NCBI RefSeq assembly: GCF_013402915.1
Contig: NC_050721.1
Location: 186,001 to 250,000 of the forward strand
Reading direction: 5' to 3'
Source: Zygotorulaspora mrakii
Taxonomy: Eukaryota > Ascomycota > Saccharomycetes > Saccharomycetales > Saccharomycetaceae
DNA length: 64,000 nt
Each line of letters starts with the position of its first letter. The first letter of the stretch is position 1. A program made the position numbers and the translations under genes. Positions 50,701-58,680 of the stretch are shown here, one piece after another. Below the pieces are notes generated by a model, which did not search any database, was not told where the DNA came from, and saw only the letters and a list, made by a program, of their open reading frames with translations.

Positions 50701-51378
50701 CCCGGAAACGAGTCAACGGACAGCATACCAAAAACAACAGAATCCCAGAAAGACTCTTCGATCTTTACTCAAATCGACGAAAGCCCAATAGCTGCTAAGG
50801 ATACAAAAGGCATAAATATCAACATCAATGGATTATCAGCTTCTCCATCCACCAAATCATCCTCAGAACTAGCTGAAAAATCTTTAGAATCTTCAAATAG
50901 ACCGCGTGGAATATATGGGGATGATATATCATTTACTGATGATGGATATTACATCTCGCCATCTTTGGACACGTTAGCGTCAAAAACCTTACCACAATTG
51001 CGTAGAGTGTCGGGTTTGGTTGTGGGTCATAAAGATTATGGTAAGATTGAATTTTTGGAGCCTGTGGATTTATCGAATATTCCTCTACCCCTACTTTGTG
51101 GTTCCATTATTGTTTTCGAACCAAAGTCGTGTATCGTGTATCCAAATTCATCTCAAAGTCCAAAGGAAGGGCAAGGCATTAATGTCCGTGCAAGAATAAG
51201 CTGTTATAAATGCTACCCAGCTGACAAAGTCACCAGAGCACCTATTAAAGATGCCAATCATCAGCTTGTCAAGAGACACATAGCTAAACTGAAGAAATTG
51301 CCTCATGCTAAATTCGAAAGTTATGATCCAGTTTCTGGTTGTTGGACATTTGTTGTTGACCACCCAGTTAGTGGTTAA
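47731..51378 (+). CDS. NUP116: GLFG nucleoporin, NUP100/NUP116 ancestor type
   Basis: FG nucleoporin of the nuclear pore, 1215 residues from the ATG at 47731 (S. cerevisiae Nup116 1113, Nup100 959); the frame runs to 47695 from a TTG. Layout: an N-terminal FG region, a GLEBS motif at about 134-170 (TGVTNVFESITCMPEYRNFS; the Gle2-binding site that Nup116 has and Nup100 lacks), then about 700 residues of GLFG repeats in Asn/Gln/Gly/Thr-rich spacers, a Ser-rich linker, and a C-terminal Nup98-type domain (DDGYYISPSLDTL, LRRVSGLVVGHKDYGKIEFL, GCWTFVVDHP) for pore anchoring. One copy here stands where S. cerevisiae has the duplicated pair; GLEBS makes it Nup116-like. The DNA is repetitive. Confidence 0.95.
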   Translation: MFGTNRPTFGGAAQPFGSTASPFGSQQQQPQQPQGTTFGMNNAQSGFGGFGAGSNAAATGNQGSNLFGMSTNNNNTSSSTTPFGKAVTGGVSASNANSGNTASLFGAGGMGTNLNSSSSSGTAVAPFSAYQEKDATTGVTNVFESITCMPEYRNFSFEELRFQDYQAGRIRANTGNVTGTVSPFGTQNSNTNTGFGMIGNNSSNQPQSAGSGGLFGQRAATSAQNSPFGSLSSNNTNTSSFGGGAAGGAFGSANNTATNAFGSTANNNNSPFGMNKPATNATGGTGLFGNNNQRTASGGLFGQPNAAGNTGGFGAANNAFGGAANTNTNTGLFGQSNQQTGGAGLFGNQQSGTFGQNNTNQPSNTGGLFGQQQNNAGLFGQQNNQTSGGLFGNKPANGGLFGQSGSAFGQNNGTTNTQNGGLFGQSNNQQAAGNSGGLFGQNNTQQTGGGLFGQSNTQNQTGGGLFGQNNTQQSGGGGLFGQNNANQQSGGLFGQNSNTFGQSQQPNAQPNTTSTGLFGNKPATGGLFGQNSNGFGQNSTDTGNGLFGQNSNQQNSGGLFGQTQQPQTGGLFGQNNQQQTGGLFGQSNNNQQTGGLFGAKPATTTSTGLFGNSQPAPQSGGLFGQNNSALGQQQQQQQPQGSSLFGQTNQQPGGLFGSKPAANTGGGLFGNNNTTNASQSGLGQPSGGLFGQKLSNGAGATGGGLFGANTANNNSVQTGGGLFGSGNANNATNTAGGGLFGAKPVANTGVAGGGLFGSNNNNQSTSTGVSGGLFGSKPAGSTGTGLGGGLFGSSANSSNNNSGGLFGNRSQPNMPQSGLQSSFSQQQQSQPQQQTQLLGANVYGTNELFSRVAVPNSITQSEKPSATEIGADLKRKASLTAAYRLAPKPLFKTKNLSDNFTGRFDSVGASQSRSSSSSSSTDSIGKEIVPVESSNTLFSPDTDDAILSADKLLFNPDKKSFKNLIINKKKMEESVSQAGHSSEIKRITFNPGNESTDSIPKTTESQKDSSIFTQIDESPIAAKDTKGINININGLSASPSTKSSSELAEKSLESSNRPRGIYGDDISFTDDGYYISPSLDTLASKTLPQLRRVSGLVVGHKDYGKIEFLEPVDLSNIPLPLLCGSIIVFEPKSCIVYPNSSQSPKEGQGINVRARISCYKCYPADKVTRAPIKDANHQLVKRHIAKLKKLPHAKFESYDPVSGCWTFVVDHPVSG

Positions 51379-51500
51379 AAAAGCAAAATTTATATAACAC
51401 CTGTGTAAATTTGTTAAATCTGAATTCATAATGCATTATTGAATAATAAGGCTCTTCGTATGTATCATATTACGATAAATGATCGATTTTTAAAAAATAA

Positions 51501-51572
51501 TGCCATCCCCTGGAATCGAACCTGGGTTTCATCGGCCACAACGATGTGTACTAACCACTATACTAGGATGGC
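51501..51572 (-). tRNA. tRNA-His (GTG)
   Basis: The minus strand reads GCCATCCTAGTATAGTGGTT at the 5' end and ends CCCAGGGGATGGCA; the acceptor GCCATCC pairs with GGATGGC. Anticodon GTG lies in CGTTGTGGCC. B box GGTTCGATCCC. 72 bases; the extra 5' G of tRNA-His is normally added after transcription. Confidence 0.96.
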
Positions 51573-51724
51573 AGTCTTCTATATGGATTCAGAACTAATA
51601 TTGAAGGACTTTGAATGATAGAATACGCATGTGCCAATCTTATTTCTTTTATCTATAAGTACTCTCAGATATTTCGGTATGTACTTCCTTTATATTTCAT
51701 GTGGCTATTTAAACGTGGAATATA

Positions 51725-52295
51725 TTTATCGAGAGAGTAGGTAGAGTTGGCAGTTAGCGATATTAGTTTGCTCAGATATTGGTGATAGTATTGTAATGTT
51801 CGGTTATAGAGATATATAGATCCTTGATTTACTATATTATAAAATGAGATAAAAACCAAATGAAATGAGATTGGAAATCTGGAAAAGATGTCAGTATTTA
51901 TTCCTGACAATCTGCACCTATAGAACGATAACCAGGATAATGGGATAAGGATTTTCACCCTTAGCAGTTCGTAGTTCGTTTTGTCACGACGCTACTTCTC
52001 TAGTTTTCCAGGATCTATGGCACAGCTCGTTATTTCTTATTTCATGCCGTAGACTCCTCCTTAGTCAGATCCCTGAATTGTAAGCGTCTCGTAAAAGAAC
52101 ATCAGTCGACGATTCTCTCACGTCGATTGATGTTCCGTGAAGGCCTCATCTGACTTGATCTCTCTAAAATGTCACTGTGAGAGTTTCATCTTTGATTCTC
52201 TCGGGCTTTTTATTTAATATCTTTTGCATATATGATAAGATCAATTAGTATTTTTACAGACATTTTATTTTGCAGCAATATTCGATGAAGTAACA
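51725..52295 (-). mobile_element. Diverged solo LTR (subfamily A/B), upstream of tRNA-His
   Basis: Reverse-complement match of 40085-40640, with distant similarity to the L copies (shared blocks such as GAGATATATA and TAGACTCCT-CTTAGTCAGA). On the minus strand it may begin TGTTACTTCATCG at 52295. It lies about 150 bases upstream of tRNA-His. No genes inside; boundaries approximate. Confidence 0.75.
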
Positions 52296-52318
52296 ACTTT
52301 TGAACCTGAAGAAGTTTC

Positions 52319-52813
52319 TATTTAGAAAGAATGTTTTCTTCGGCGTTGTCGATAGTAACTTGGTTTGACATTGATGATAATGCTATGATATTCAATTATA
52401 GAGATATATAATTCCTTGGTTTTCTATATCATGAATTGAGATAAGACTAATTGGACTTGGATTAATATCTGGAAAATACGTCAGTATTTATACCCAGCAT
52501 TTCGCACCTATTGAACCATAAGAGAGGACGACGAGTGAAGAATTTTCATCGTCATCACACCATTTCTAGTCCCATAGAATTCACAGTACAACTGTTATTT
52601 CATGTTCCATGCCATAGACTCCTTCGTAGTCAGACTCCTGAGTTGTAAACGTCTCGTGATAGATTATCATCCGATATCTTTCCATTATCGATTGACATTC
52701 TGTTAGGGCTTCATCTGACTTCGTTTATTTTGTTTTACAGACCAATTGTCTCTTTCTGATTCTTATAAGTCATCTCTTTAATATATCTTACAATCTCGAT
52801 TTATATTTCAACA
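52319..52813 (-). mobile_element. Solo LTR (subfamily L) ending in the IOC4 gene
   Basis: Minus-strand LTR with the intact start TGTTGAAATATAAATC at 52813 and an end GCCGAAGAAAACA near 52332, about 482 bases, plus the conserved TTCTTTCTAAATA flank to 52319. Nearly identical to 41959-42420, with a few differences from 56802-57297. It follows the subfamily A element at 51725-52295 in the same direction after about 23-36 bases. I found no clear five-base target duplication. Confidence 0.85.
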
Positions 52814-54138
52814 GTTTCACTTACGAATGATTCGCTCATGTCTGCTAGGGTTTCAGTTGGGCGCTTCGTCCATTCGGTAGAATCTGGAACGAATTCAAAC
52901 AGGTAAATCAATTTATATGCAGCTTGAAACTGAGTCCAAAGATCCCATTCTTTTAACTGATTATGTCGAAGATTAAGTAATAGTCTGAAATTTGTAAGCA
53001 GTGAAACATTAGATTGCAAAACGGTAATATATTCATCATGCGCACCTTTGATATCAAGTGCCAGGTCCAATTCGTCCAGAATCATTTCAACATCTTCCCT
53101 CGAAACTTTATCACCCTGCTTTTCATCTGTTAGAATTACATTCTCCATAAGCTTATTAACTCCCACTAATCTATCCATGAGATCCAATTTCGTCTCTACA
53201 TGAACGCTGTAGTTTTTCTTCTGAGAAAGCTTGTTCACAAATGAACTTGCATTTTTTTGAATCGACAACTCTTGAGGTCCTAAACCAACAATTGTCCAAT
53301 CCTCATCATTTTCGTAGTGATATTTTTCCACAATGTGATCTACTTTTGCAGTGGCATTTTTCTTTCCCTTAGACCTATTCCCCGCATTTGAGCGAGCTCT
53401 CTTTGATTCGGGCTCTTGTAAGCTTCCATCCTCGAAAGGATCTTCATCAAACTGCTCTAACTCTTGAACTTGTCTTGATCTTGTATTCCTGACATTTTTT
53501 TCGGCCCTGGCTTGAGTTTCCTTTTTCAATTTTTGTGCCTGCCTTTTGGAAGTCCTCTTTGATCTAAATTCTACCTTTTGGTTGTCTTCGGCATCCTCAT
53601 TCTCTTCATCTCCTAAGCTATTATTCTCCTCAAGTTCCTCAACGTATTCTTCATCATCTGGTTTCCCCGCAGAACCGTATTCGATGAACTCCCAAACATC
53701 AACACCTTGGGAGCCCTTTCTTGCCATTTCGTAAGCCGGTATAAGCTTCTTATTTTTCTTCTTTGAACTATTCAACCACTTGTCACAGTCTTCCTCTGTA
53801 AGCAGTTGTACATCGTTATTCCTCACCCATATATAAGAGTCATCACAAAAGAATTTCACACAGTACTGAGATTTTATATCATCGAATTTACGGAACTTCA
53901 AAATATCAGAATAGACGATATATTTTGAAACGTCCTCATCGTCAGACGCCACGTCATTAACTTGATCATCAACAGTCTCGTCTTTTGAGATATTTTTCGT
54001 CTGCGAACTCTGATTTCTTGATCTATTTCGCATTACATGTTCAGGGATAAGTTCATTTGGCACAATTAATGCAGGCCATGCCGGATATCCCTTCACCTTG
54101 GCCAGTACAATATCAGTTGGCTGATATATGTGCGCCAT
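52801..54138 (-). CDS. IOC4: IOC4, ISW1b chromatin remodeller subunit (stop codon in LTR)
   Basis: Ioc4 is a PWWP-domain subunit of the Isw1b complex, which binds H3K36-methylated nucleosomes over genes. 445 residues (475 in S. cerevisiae). The PWWP domain occupies about residues 7-125, beginning PTDIVLAKVKGYPAWPALIV, with an acidic insert as usual for this family. A basic and acidic linker with nuclear-localisation-like runs follows, then a helical C-terminal region. The last 13 coding bases, including the TAA, come from the LTR that starts at 52813, so the native 3' end of the gene has been replaced. The core domain is intact and the gene is probably functional. Position next to MCM1 matches chromosome XIII. 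Confidence 0.9.
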   Translation of the reverse strand: MAHIYQPTDIVLAKVKGYPAWPALIVPNELIPEHVMRNRSRNQSSQTKNISKDETVDDQVNDVASDDEDVSKYIVYSDILKFRKFDDIKSQYCVKFFCDDSYIWVRNNDVQLLTEEDCDKWLNSSKKKNKKLIPAYEMARKGSQGVDVWEFIEYGSAGKPDDEEYVEELEENNSLGDEENEDAEDNQKVEFRSKRTSKRQAQKLKKETQARAEKNVRNTRSRQVQELEQFDEDPFEDGSLQEPESKRARSNAGNRSKGKKNATAKVDHIVEKYHYENDEDWTIVGLGPQELSIQKNASSFVNKLSQKKNYSVHVETKLDLMDRLVGVNKLMENVILTDEKQGDKVSREDVEMILDELDLALDIKGAHDEYITVLQSNVSLLTNFRLLLNLRHNQLKEWDLWTQFQAAYKLIYLFEFVPDSTEWTKRPTETLADMSESFVSETVEI

Positions 54139-54558
54139 CGCTAGCCTTATACCTCTCGTTCAATATTGATTGGACGTGATACGTAAATATCAAGAGATGC
54201 GCGTACAGTGCTGTATAATACATAGTGAAGCAGGTGGTCATTAAAGACGAGGTATTTGAACTCCCAATTCGACAAATGGCAAATAGTAATTTTACATTAA
54301 TATACAACTATCGAGTCTATACGTAAGTAGAAACATTTAAAAATGTAGAATAGAATGTGTATCTGTATTGAAAAAAGGAATGCATAAGAAATTATGTGTG
54401 ATAGCAGCATATTAGAAAAAAAAAAAACGAATCGTAGTTGTAATTATCTTGATATTTGTAAAGTAGTCCGTCCTCTCCATGGACAAAAAGAATGAGTCCA
54501 TAAATAAGCAAAAGAAAGGGAACCAAGACACATGAGGTCCCAGTACTTGATTTGGTCA
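54139..54558. other. IOC4 promoter and MCM1 3' flank
   Basis: 420 AT-rich bases. An A tract spans about 54415-54427. No gene; the frame at 54113-54307 overlaps the IOC4 start and is a shadow. Confidence 0.45.
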
Positions 54559-54893
54559 CTAATATTGCCCTTGTTGAGATTCTTGGAAGTATTGTTGATA
54601 CACGGCATTTTGCTCGGGATTCAAGTAGGGTGAAGTTGCATTAGGGAATCCCTGTGGGTGGGGAGGCATTTGCTGATGTGATATTTGGTGTGGCATTCCC
54701 ATAACAGGCCCTGACTGAGGACCGGCAGGTACACCGACGCCGTGATTTGGATTCATCCCCGGATGCATTGTATGTGACTTCATTCCCTCTGGTTTCAACG
54801 AGTTATTCATAACCTGTTGCTGCTGGGGAAGTTGCTGTTGCTGTGGATGCTGCTGTGGGTGCTGCTGCTGTGGGTGCTGCTGTTGCTGTTGCT

Positions 54894-54927
<34 letters not shown>

Positions 54928-55341
54928 TTGATGTTGCAGGCCCTGTGGATTGTTGACGTTGACTGCCGAGCTTATACTCGCCTCATCCTCCTCACCGGCA
55001 TGTTCTCTGTTTTCATCGTCTTCCTCCTCTTCCTCGTCTTCGTCTGGCGCATTCAAACACGCTTGAATCAGATTTCGACCCTCTTGTTGTGTAACGATGG
55101 GTTCAAATTTTGGAGTGCTGAAAGTATAAACGAGCCCCGTTTCAGACACAACCAACAGAAGTACCTGCGTTCCCGTCAGAACAGAAAGCTCAAATGCCTT
55201 TTTCATGATACCTTGCTTTCTCTTCGAAAACGTTACATGACGCCTGGTCTTGTTTTCGATGAACTTTATCTCAATCTTTCTCCTCTCTTTGGACTGACTG
55301 GTCCGCGACCCAGAGTCTTCAACGTCGTCAATGTCTGACAT
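54559..55341 (-). CDS. MCM1: MCM1, MADS-box transcription factor
   Basis: Essential MADS-box regulator of mating-type, cell-cycle and arginine genes. 260 residues (286 in S. cerevisiae). The MADS/SAM DNA-binding and dimer region is at about residues 18-97: KERRKIEIKFIENKTRRHVT, FSKRKQGIMKKAFELSVLTG, and TPKFEPIVTQQEGRNLIQAC. An acidic run (EDEEEEEDDEN, about 101-111) and a glutamine tract of about 18 residues (about 138-155, mixed CAG/CAA codons) then His/Pro/Gln repeats follow. It is in tandem with ARG80, as in S. cerevisiae. A TTACCCG (Reb1-type) lies at 55361-55367, just before the start. Confidence 0.97.
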
Positions 55342-55899
55342 TTAACCCTTCAATAATCTTTTACCCGTTCAGCAACGAAACCGTTCCTCCTTTTCGCTCT
55401 TCTTTTGTTTACAGTATCTTCAATGTTTGTCTTTGGGAACTAACTACTGTTTACCAATCAACAAAACAAAACAAAATGGACACCACCGCGCTCAACACTA
55501 CCAGTAACACTTGTAACACCTGAAGTTGGTCTAGTCTATTCTCAAACAAAAGTATTTTCCGGAGTTCTAGCTAACCTGTTGTTGCCTTCAATACACTTCC
55601 GATCTTTACCTTTCCTGGATGATTCTTTCCTGTTATGAACAAATTATTTCTTCTCTTCGTTGGTTCTTCCCTTATTGGAAACATCCAAGATTTTTTTTAT
55701 TTCATTTTTTCCCCTTCAAGAGCATTGAGCACGATGGAGCCCCCTGCGCCAGTTACCCGCACCATGTCGTCCACCGTGACACACAGTTTCCACAACCAAA
55801 GAGTGCCATGAATAGAGCCGTGCTGCTGCGACGATTCGATGCTGTGAGGATCTGACGAGCTCATAAGGTGGCCACCGTTGTCCCTGTCGTCTGTTACTG
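55342..55899. other. MCM1 upstream / ARG80 downstream region
   Basis: 558 bases between two tandem minus-strand genes. The right part is GC-richer and has frames that shadow ARG80. TTACCCG at 55361-55367 is the only factor-type site I note. No extra gene. Confidence 0.45.
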
Positions 55900-56397
55900 T
55901 TACGTGCTGGCCCCAACTTGCTGGTTCGGCGTGGATGCCGCGGACATGCTTGCGGTCGGCGTGGGCTCCGTTGAAGTACCGCTGAGGCACGCCCGGATGA
56001 GGGTCTTGCCCTCGAGGTCCCGCACTATGGGTTCCAGCTTCGGTGTCGTGAACGTGTAGACCAGTCCCGTGCGCGAGAGGATCAGCAGAAGAACGTTCGC
56101 GCCCGTGAGAACGGAGAGCTCGTAGGCCTTCTTCATGATCCCCAGTCTTCGCTTGGCGAACGTGACGTGCCTCCGCGTCTTGTTCTCGATGTACTTGACG
56201 GGCATTTTAGGCCTGTCTCTTTCCCTTTCCTTGTCTTTGTCCCATGGTCGCTCGACCGGCGTGGCACTACCACTTCTCACGCCCGCATTCTCGTTTTTGG
56301 CCTCTTCACTTTCCTCCTGGCCACCCTCATTGGACACATCCTCGTGTGGCTCTTCTTGAGCGCGGTCTTCCACGTTGTACTTTCCCAACTCTGCCAT
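55900..56397 (-). CDS. ARG80: ARG80, MADS-box arginine regulator
   Basis: MADS-box partner of Mcm1, Arg81 and Arg82 in repression of arginine biosynthesis and induction of catabolism. 165 residues (177 in S. cerevisiae). A charged N-terminus rich in Glu, Asp, Arg and Lys (1-65) is followed by the MADS domain at about 66-145 (KYIENKTRRHVTFAKRRLGI, MKKAYELSVLTGANVLLLIL, TPKLEPIVRDLEGKTLIRAC) and a short Ser/Thr/Pro tail. It closely parallels the neighbouring MCM1 but lacks the glutamine tail, as expected of the tandem paralogue. Base composition is GC-richer than MCM1. Confidence 0.94.
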   Translation of the reverse strand: MAELGKYNVEDRAQEEPHEDVSNEGGQEESEEAKNENAGVRSGSATPVERPWDKDKERERDRPKMPVKYIENKTRRHVTFAKRRLGIMKKAYELSVLTGANVLLLILSRTGLVYTFTTPKLEPIVRDLEGKTLIRACLSGTSTEPTPTASMSAASTPNQQVGAST

Positions 56398-56587
56398 TTG
56401 CCAACTGCCTAGTTTTCATTGAGATAAGAAACTGCGTTCTCCTCTCGAATTCCATTGAAATCAGCCTTCTCCCCGACCATTTACCTGTTTCCAGTTTTGT
56501 ACATGAAAATGGCCTATTTGAGAAATGTCAGGTCTCAATAATGGCAATGGTAAAAATGATAAACAGGGCAAAAATATAGGATAAAAA

Positions 56588-56683
56588 TGCGAATTCTGTG
56601 GATCGAACACAGGACCTCCAGATAACTTTTGACCGAAGTTCAAATTCTTCAGTCTGGCGCTCTCCCAACTGAGCTAAATCCGC
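56588..56683 (-). tRNA. tRNA-Phe (GAA), with intron
   Basis: The minus strand begins GCGGATTTAGCTCAGTTGGG and ends GATCCACAGAATTCGCA; acceptor GCGGATT pairs with AATTCGC in the usual way for yeast tRNA-Phe. Anticodon GAA at plus-strand 56648-56650. A 23-base intron follows the base after the anticodon and contains ACTTCGGTC, which pairs with the anticodon loop. Total 96, mature 73. Confidence 0.96.
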
Positions 56684-56801
56684 ACACTAATTGTATGGTT
56701 GTATTTCCCTCAGCTAAGAGTATCAAGAAATGTGCCGGTCATTTGATTGTCTGGTCCCGTATTCTTTCGTTGAGCTGTAATTCAATTAACTGGGTAATCT
56801 T

Positions 56802-57297
56802 TATTTGGAAAGAATGTTTTCTTCGGCGTTGTCGATAGTAACTTGGTTAGACATTGATGATGATACTATGATATTCAATTATAGAGATATATAATTCCTT
56901 GGTTTTCTATATCATGAATCGAGATAAAACTAATTGAACTTGGATTAATATCTGGAAAATACGTCAGTATTTATACCCAACATTTCGCGCCTATTGAACC
57001 ATAAGAGAGGACGACGAGTGAAGAATTTTCATCGTCATCACACCATTTCTAGTCCCATAGAATCCACAGTACAACTGTTATTTCATGTTCCATGCCATAG
57101 ACTCCTTCGTAGTCAGACTCCTGAGTTGTAAACGTCTCGCGATAGACTGTCATCCGATATCTTTCCAGTATCGATTGACATTCTGTTAGGGTTTCATCTG
57201 ACTTCGTTTATTTTGTTTTACAGACCAATTGTCTTATTTCTGATGCTTATAAGTCATCTCTTTAATACATCTTACAATATCGATTTATATTTCAACA
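56802..57297 (-). mobile_element. Solo LTR (subfamily L), upstream of tRNA-Phe
   Basis: Same element as at 52319-52813 with scattered substitutions. Minus-strand start TGTTGAAATATAAATCGA at 57297; left end GCCGAAGAAAACA near 56815 plus the conserved TTCTTTCCAAATA flank. It is about 118 bases upstream of tRNA-Phe. No coding content. Confidence 0.85.
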
Positions 57298-57303
57298 GAT
57301 ATA

Positions 57304-57428
57304 GCTCTTCTATTCTCCTTTTAGTTAAAAGTAAGAGTAATAGCTAACAATAATAACTGATAGCCGCTGATCTCTTCTATAGTTCTCGCCTCACATTTAT
57401 CATGCGCGACGATCCTTATGATCAATAC
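57304..57428 (+). repeat. Dispersed repeat X, copy 2
   Basis: Matches 40641-40760 in the same orientation. It directly follows the right end of the LTR here, whereas copy 1 follows the opposite end of an LTR, so X is probably an independent element fragment. Confidence 0.7.
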
Positions 57429-57638
57429 AGCCCATCAAATTCAAATCACCAAGGACGTCCAATTAGATTCAAGACAAAATGCGCCCAGGCATCGTTTTGT
57501 ATCTCGAGCAGATCATATACACCACTCTATATTTATATATACACATATAAATGTAAACACACACAGTAATACGCATATATAGATACATATCGATCCGTAG
57601 CATTCACAGCCAAGCTCGTCCAAGAACATCACGCAACA

Positions 57639-58103
57639 ATGTCCAATCCAGACGCTGAGAGAACTTTTATCGCTGTTAAGCCAGATGGTGTTCAAAGAGG
57701 TCTGATCTCCAACATCTTGTCCCGCTTCGAACAAAGAGGCTTTAAACTAGTGGGCATCAAGTTGGTCACACCTACAGAGAATCTGCTGAAGCAGCATTAC
57801 GCAGAACACGTTGAAAAATCGTTCTTTCCTAAGATGTTGTCCTACATGATGTCTGGGCCAATTTTGGCCACCGTTTGGGAAGGCAAAGATGTTGTTAAGC
57901 AGGGTAGAGCCATTCTTGGTGCGACAAACCCCCTAAATAGCGCTCCAGGTACCATCAGAGGCGACCTGGCTATCGACATGGGCAGAAACGTCGTACACGG
58001 TAGCGACTCCGTTGAGAGTGCAGAACGCGAAATTAATTTGTGGTTCAAGAAAGAGGAACTCATCGACTGGAAGTTAAACCAGCTAGCTTGGATCTACGAA
58101 TAA
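57639..58103 (+). CDS. YNK1: YNK1, nucleoside diphosphate kinase
   Basis: Balances NTP pools by phosphate transfer between NTPs and NDPs. 154 residues (153 in S. cerevisiae). [16 protein letters not shown] opens the fold, and [20 protein letters not shown] contains the active-site histidine (VHGSDS) that forms the phosphohistidine intermediate. It also keeps the YAEH segment and the C-terminal WIYE. The upstream 150 bases are AT-rich with TATATATA-like runs. It is the last gene of the chromosome XI-type series before a break in gene order. Confidence 0.97.
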   Translation: MSNPDAERTFIAVKPDGVQRGLISNILSRFEQRGFKLVGIKLVTPTENLLKQHYAEHVEKSFFPKMLSYMMSGPILATVWEGKDVVKQGRAILGATNPLNSAPGTIRGDLAIDMGRNVVHGSDSVESAEREINLWFKKEELIDWKLNQLAWIYE

Positions 58104-58443
58104 TCGTCCGATCTTCTTCTTTTTTGACCTTATGCAGTTGTAAATAGCGTGAGAAGTTTTATCGATTTACTTATCAGATGGTGCCACTTTTTCTTTTTAG
58201 TGGTGTGTCGTTTCATCGCCCCAGGTTTTTTTTCATTTTGTGGGGCGATAATGGCAACGACAGTAAATAACTTGCTGGCTGTGTGTACCCCTGCAAGAGG
58301 ATACCAAAATTTGCGTATATAAAGGCTGCTTGACTGCTTTCGAAGGCTCGGAGGACTGCCTCCCCTCGCAGGATAGCAAGTAGACTTTGAGCACTCCACG
58401 TAAGCCATATTTACTTTTCTACGCGTAGACTTCTACCGTCACT
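58104..58443. other. YNK1 3' flank and upstream of the 58444 ORF
   Basis: 340 bases. The palindrome CTACGCGTAG at 58419-58428 contains ACGCGT and lies 16 bases before the next ATG. TATATAAAG at 58316-58324 is a TATA-like box on the plus strand, which supports a promoter for the small ORF at 58444. Confidence 0.45.
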
Positions 58444-58680
58444 ATGAACCCTATATTTGTCAGAAATTTACATAAGGCTGCAACAAGACTGGCAGCGTAT
58501 TCAGAGCCAGCTCATCAAGGAATCACACCAGCCAGGTGGTTTTCCACGCTGGGCGGAGTTGGTTGTCTTTTGGCGGGCGGGGCTTTGGTTGTCGCATACA
58601 GAAACAATGACCAACACAGCAGTATTCGCCAAATTTTCAGGAACGAGAGAGGCCATTCTGGTGTTACTCGCCACGACTGA
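58444..58680 (+). CDS. Small ORF, 78 residues, possible mitochondrial membrane protein
   Basis: ATG at 58444. The N-terminal 35 residues (MNPIFVRNLHKAATRLAAYS and on to ARWFST) are basic, Ala/Ser-rich and acid-poor, like a mitochondrial targeting sequence. A Gly/Ala-rich membrane segment (LGGVGCLLAGGALVVAY) and a basic tail follow. I do not recognise a homologue. A TATA-like box about 120 bases upstream and a stop followed by AT-rich sequence favour a real gene. It sits at the break between YNK1 and CDC28 neighbourhoods. Confidence 0.5.
   Translation: MNPIFVRNLHKAATRLAAYSEPAHQGITPARWFSTLGGVGCLLAGGALVVAYRNNDQHSSIRQIFRNERGHSGVTRHD

Noticed and set aside
54817..55338. 173-codon Leu-rich plus-strand frame
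   Set aside because: Antisense of the MCM1 glutamine tract and MADS domain.
39537..57297. Intact retrotransposon
   Set aside because: No gag or pol frames adjoin any LTR; all copies are solo or eroded, and no clear five-base target duplications could be identified.
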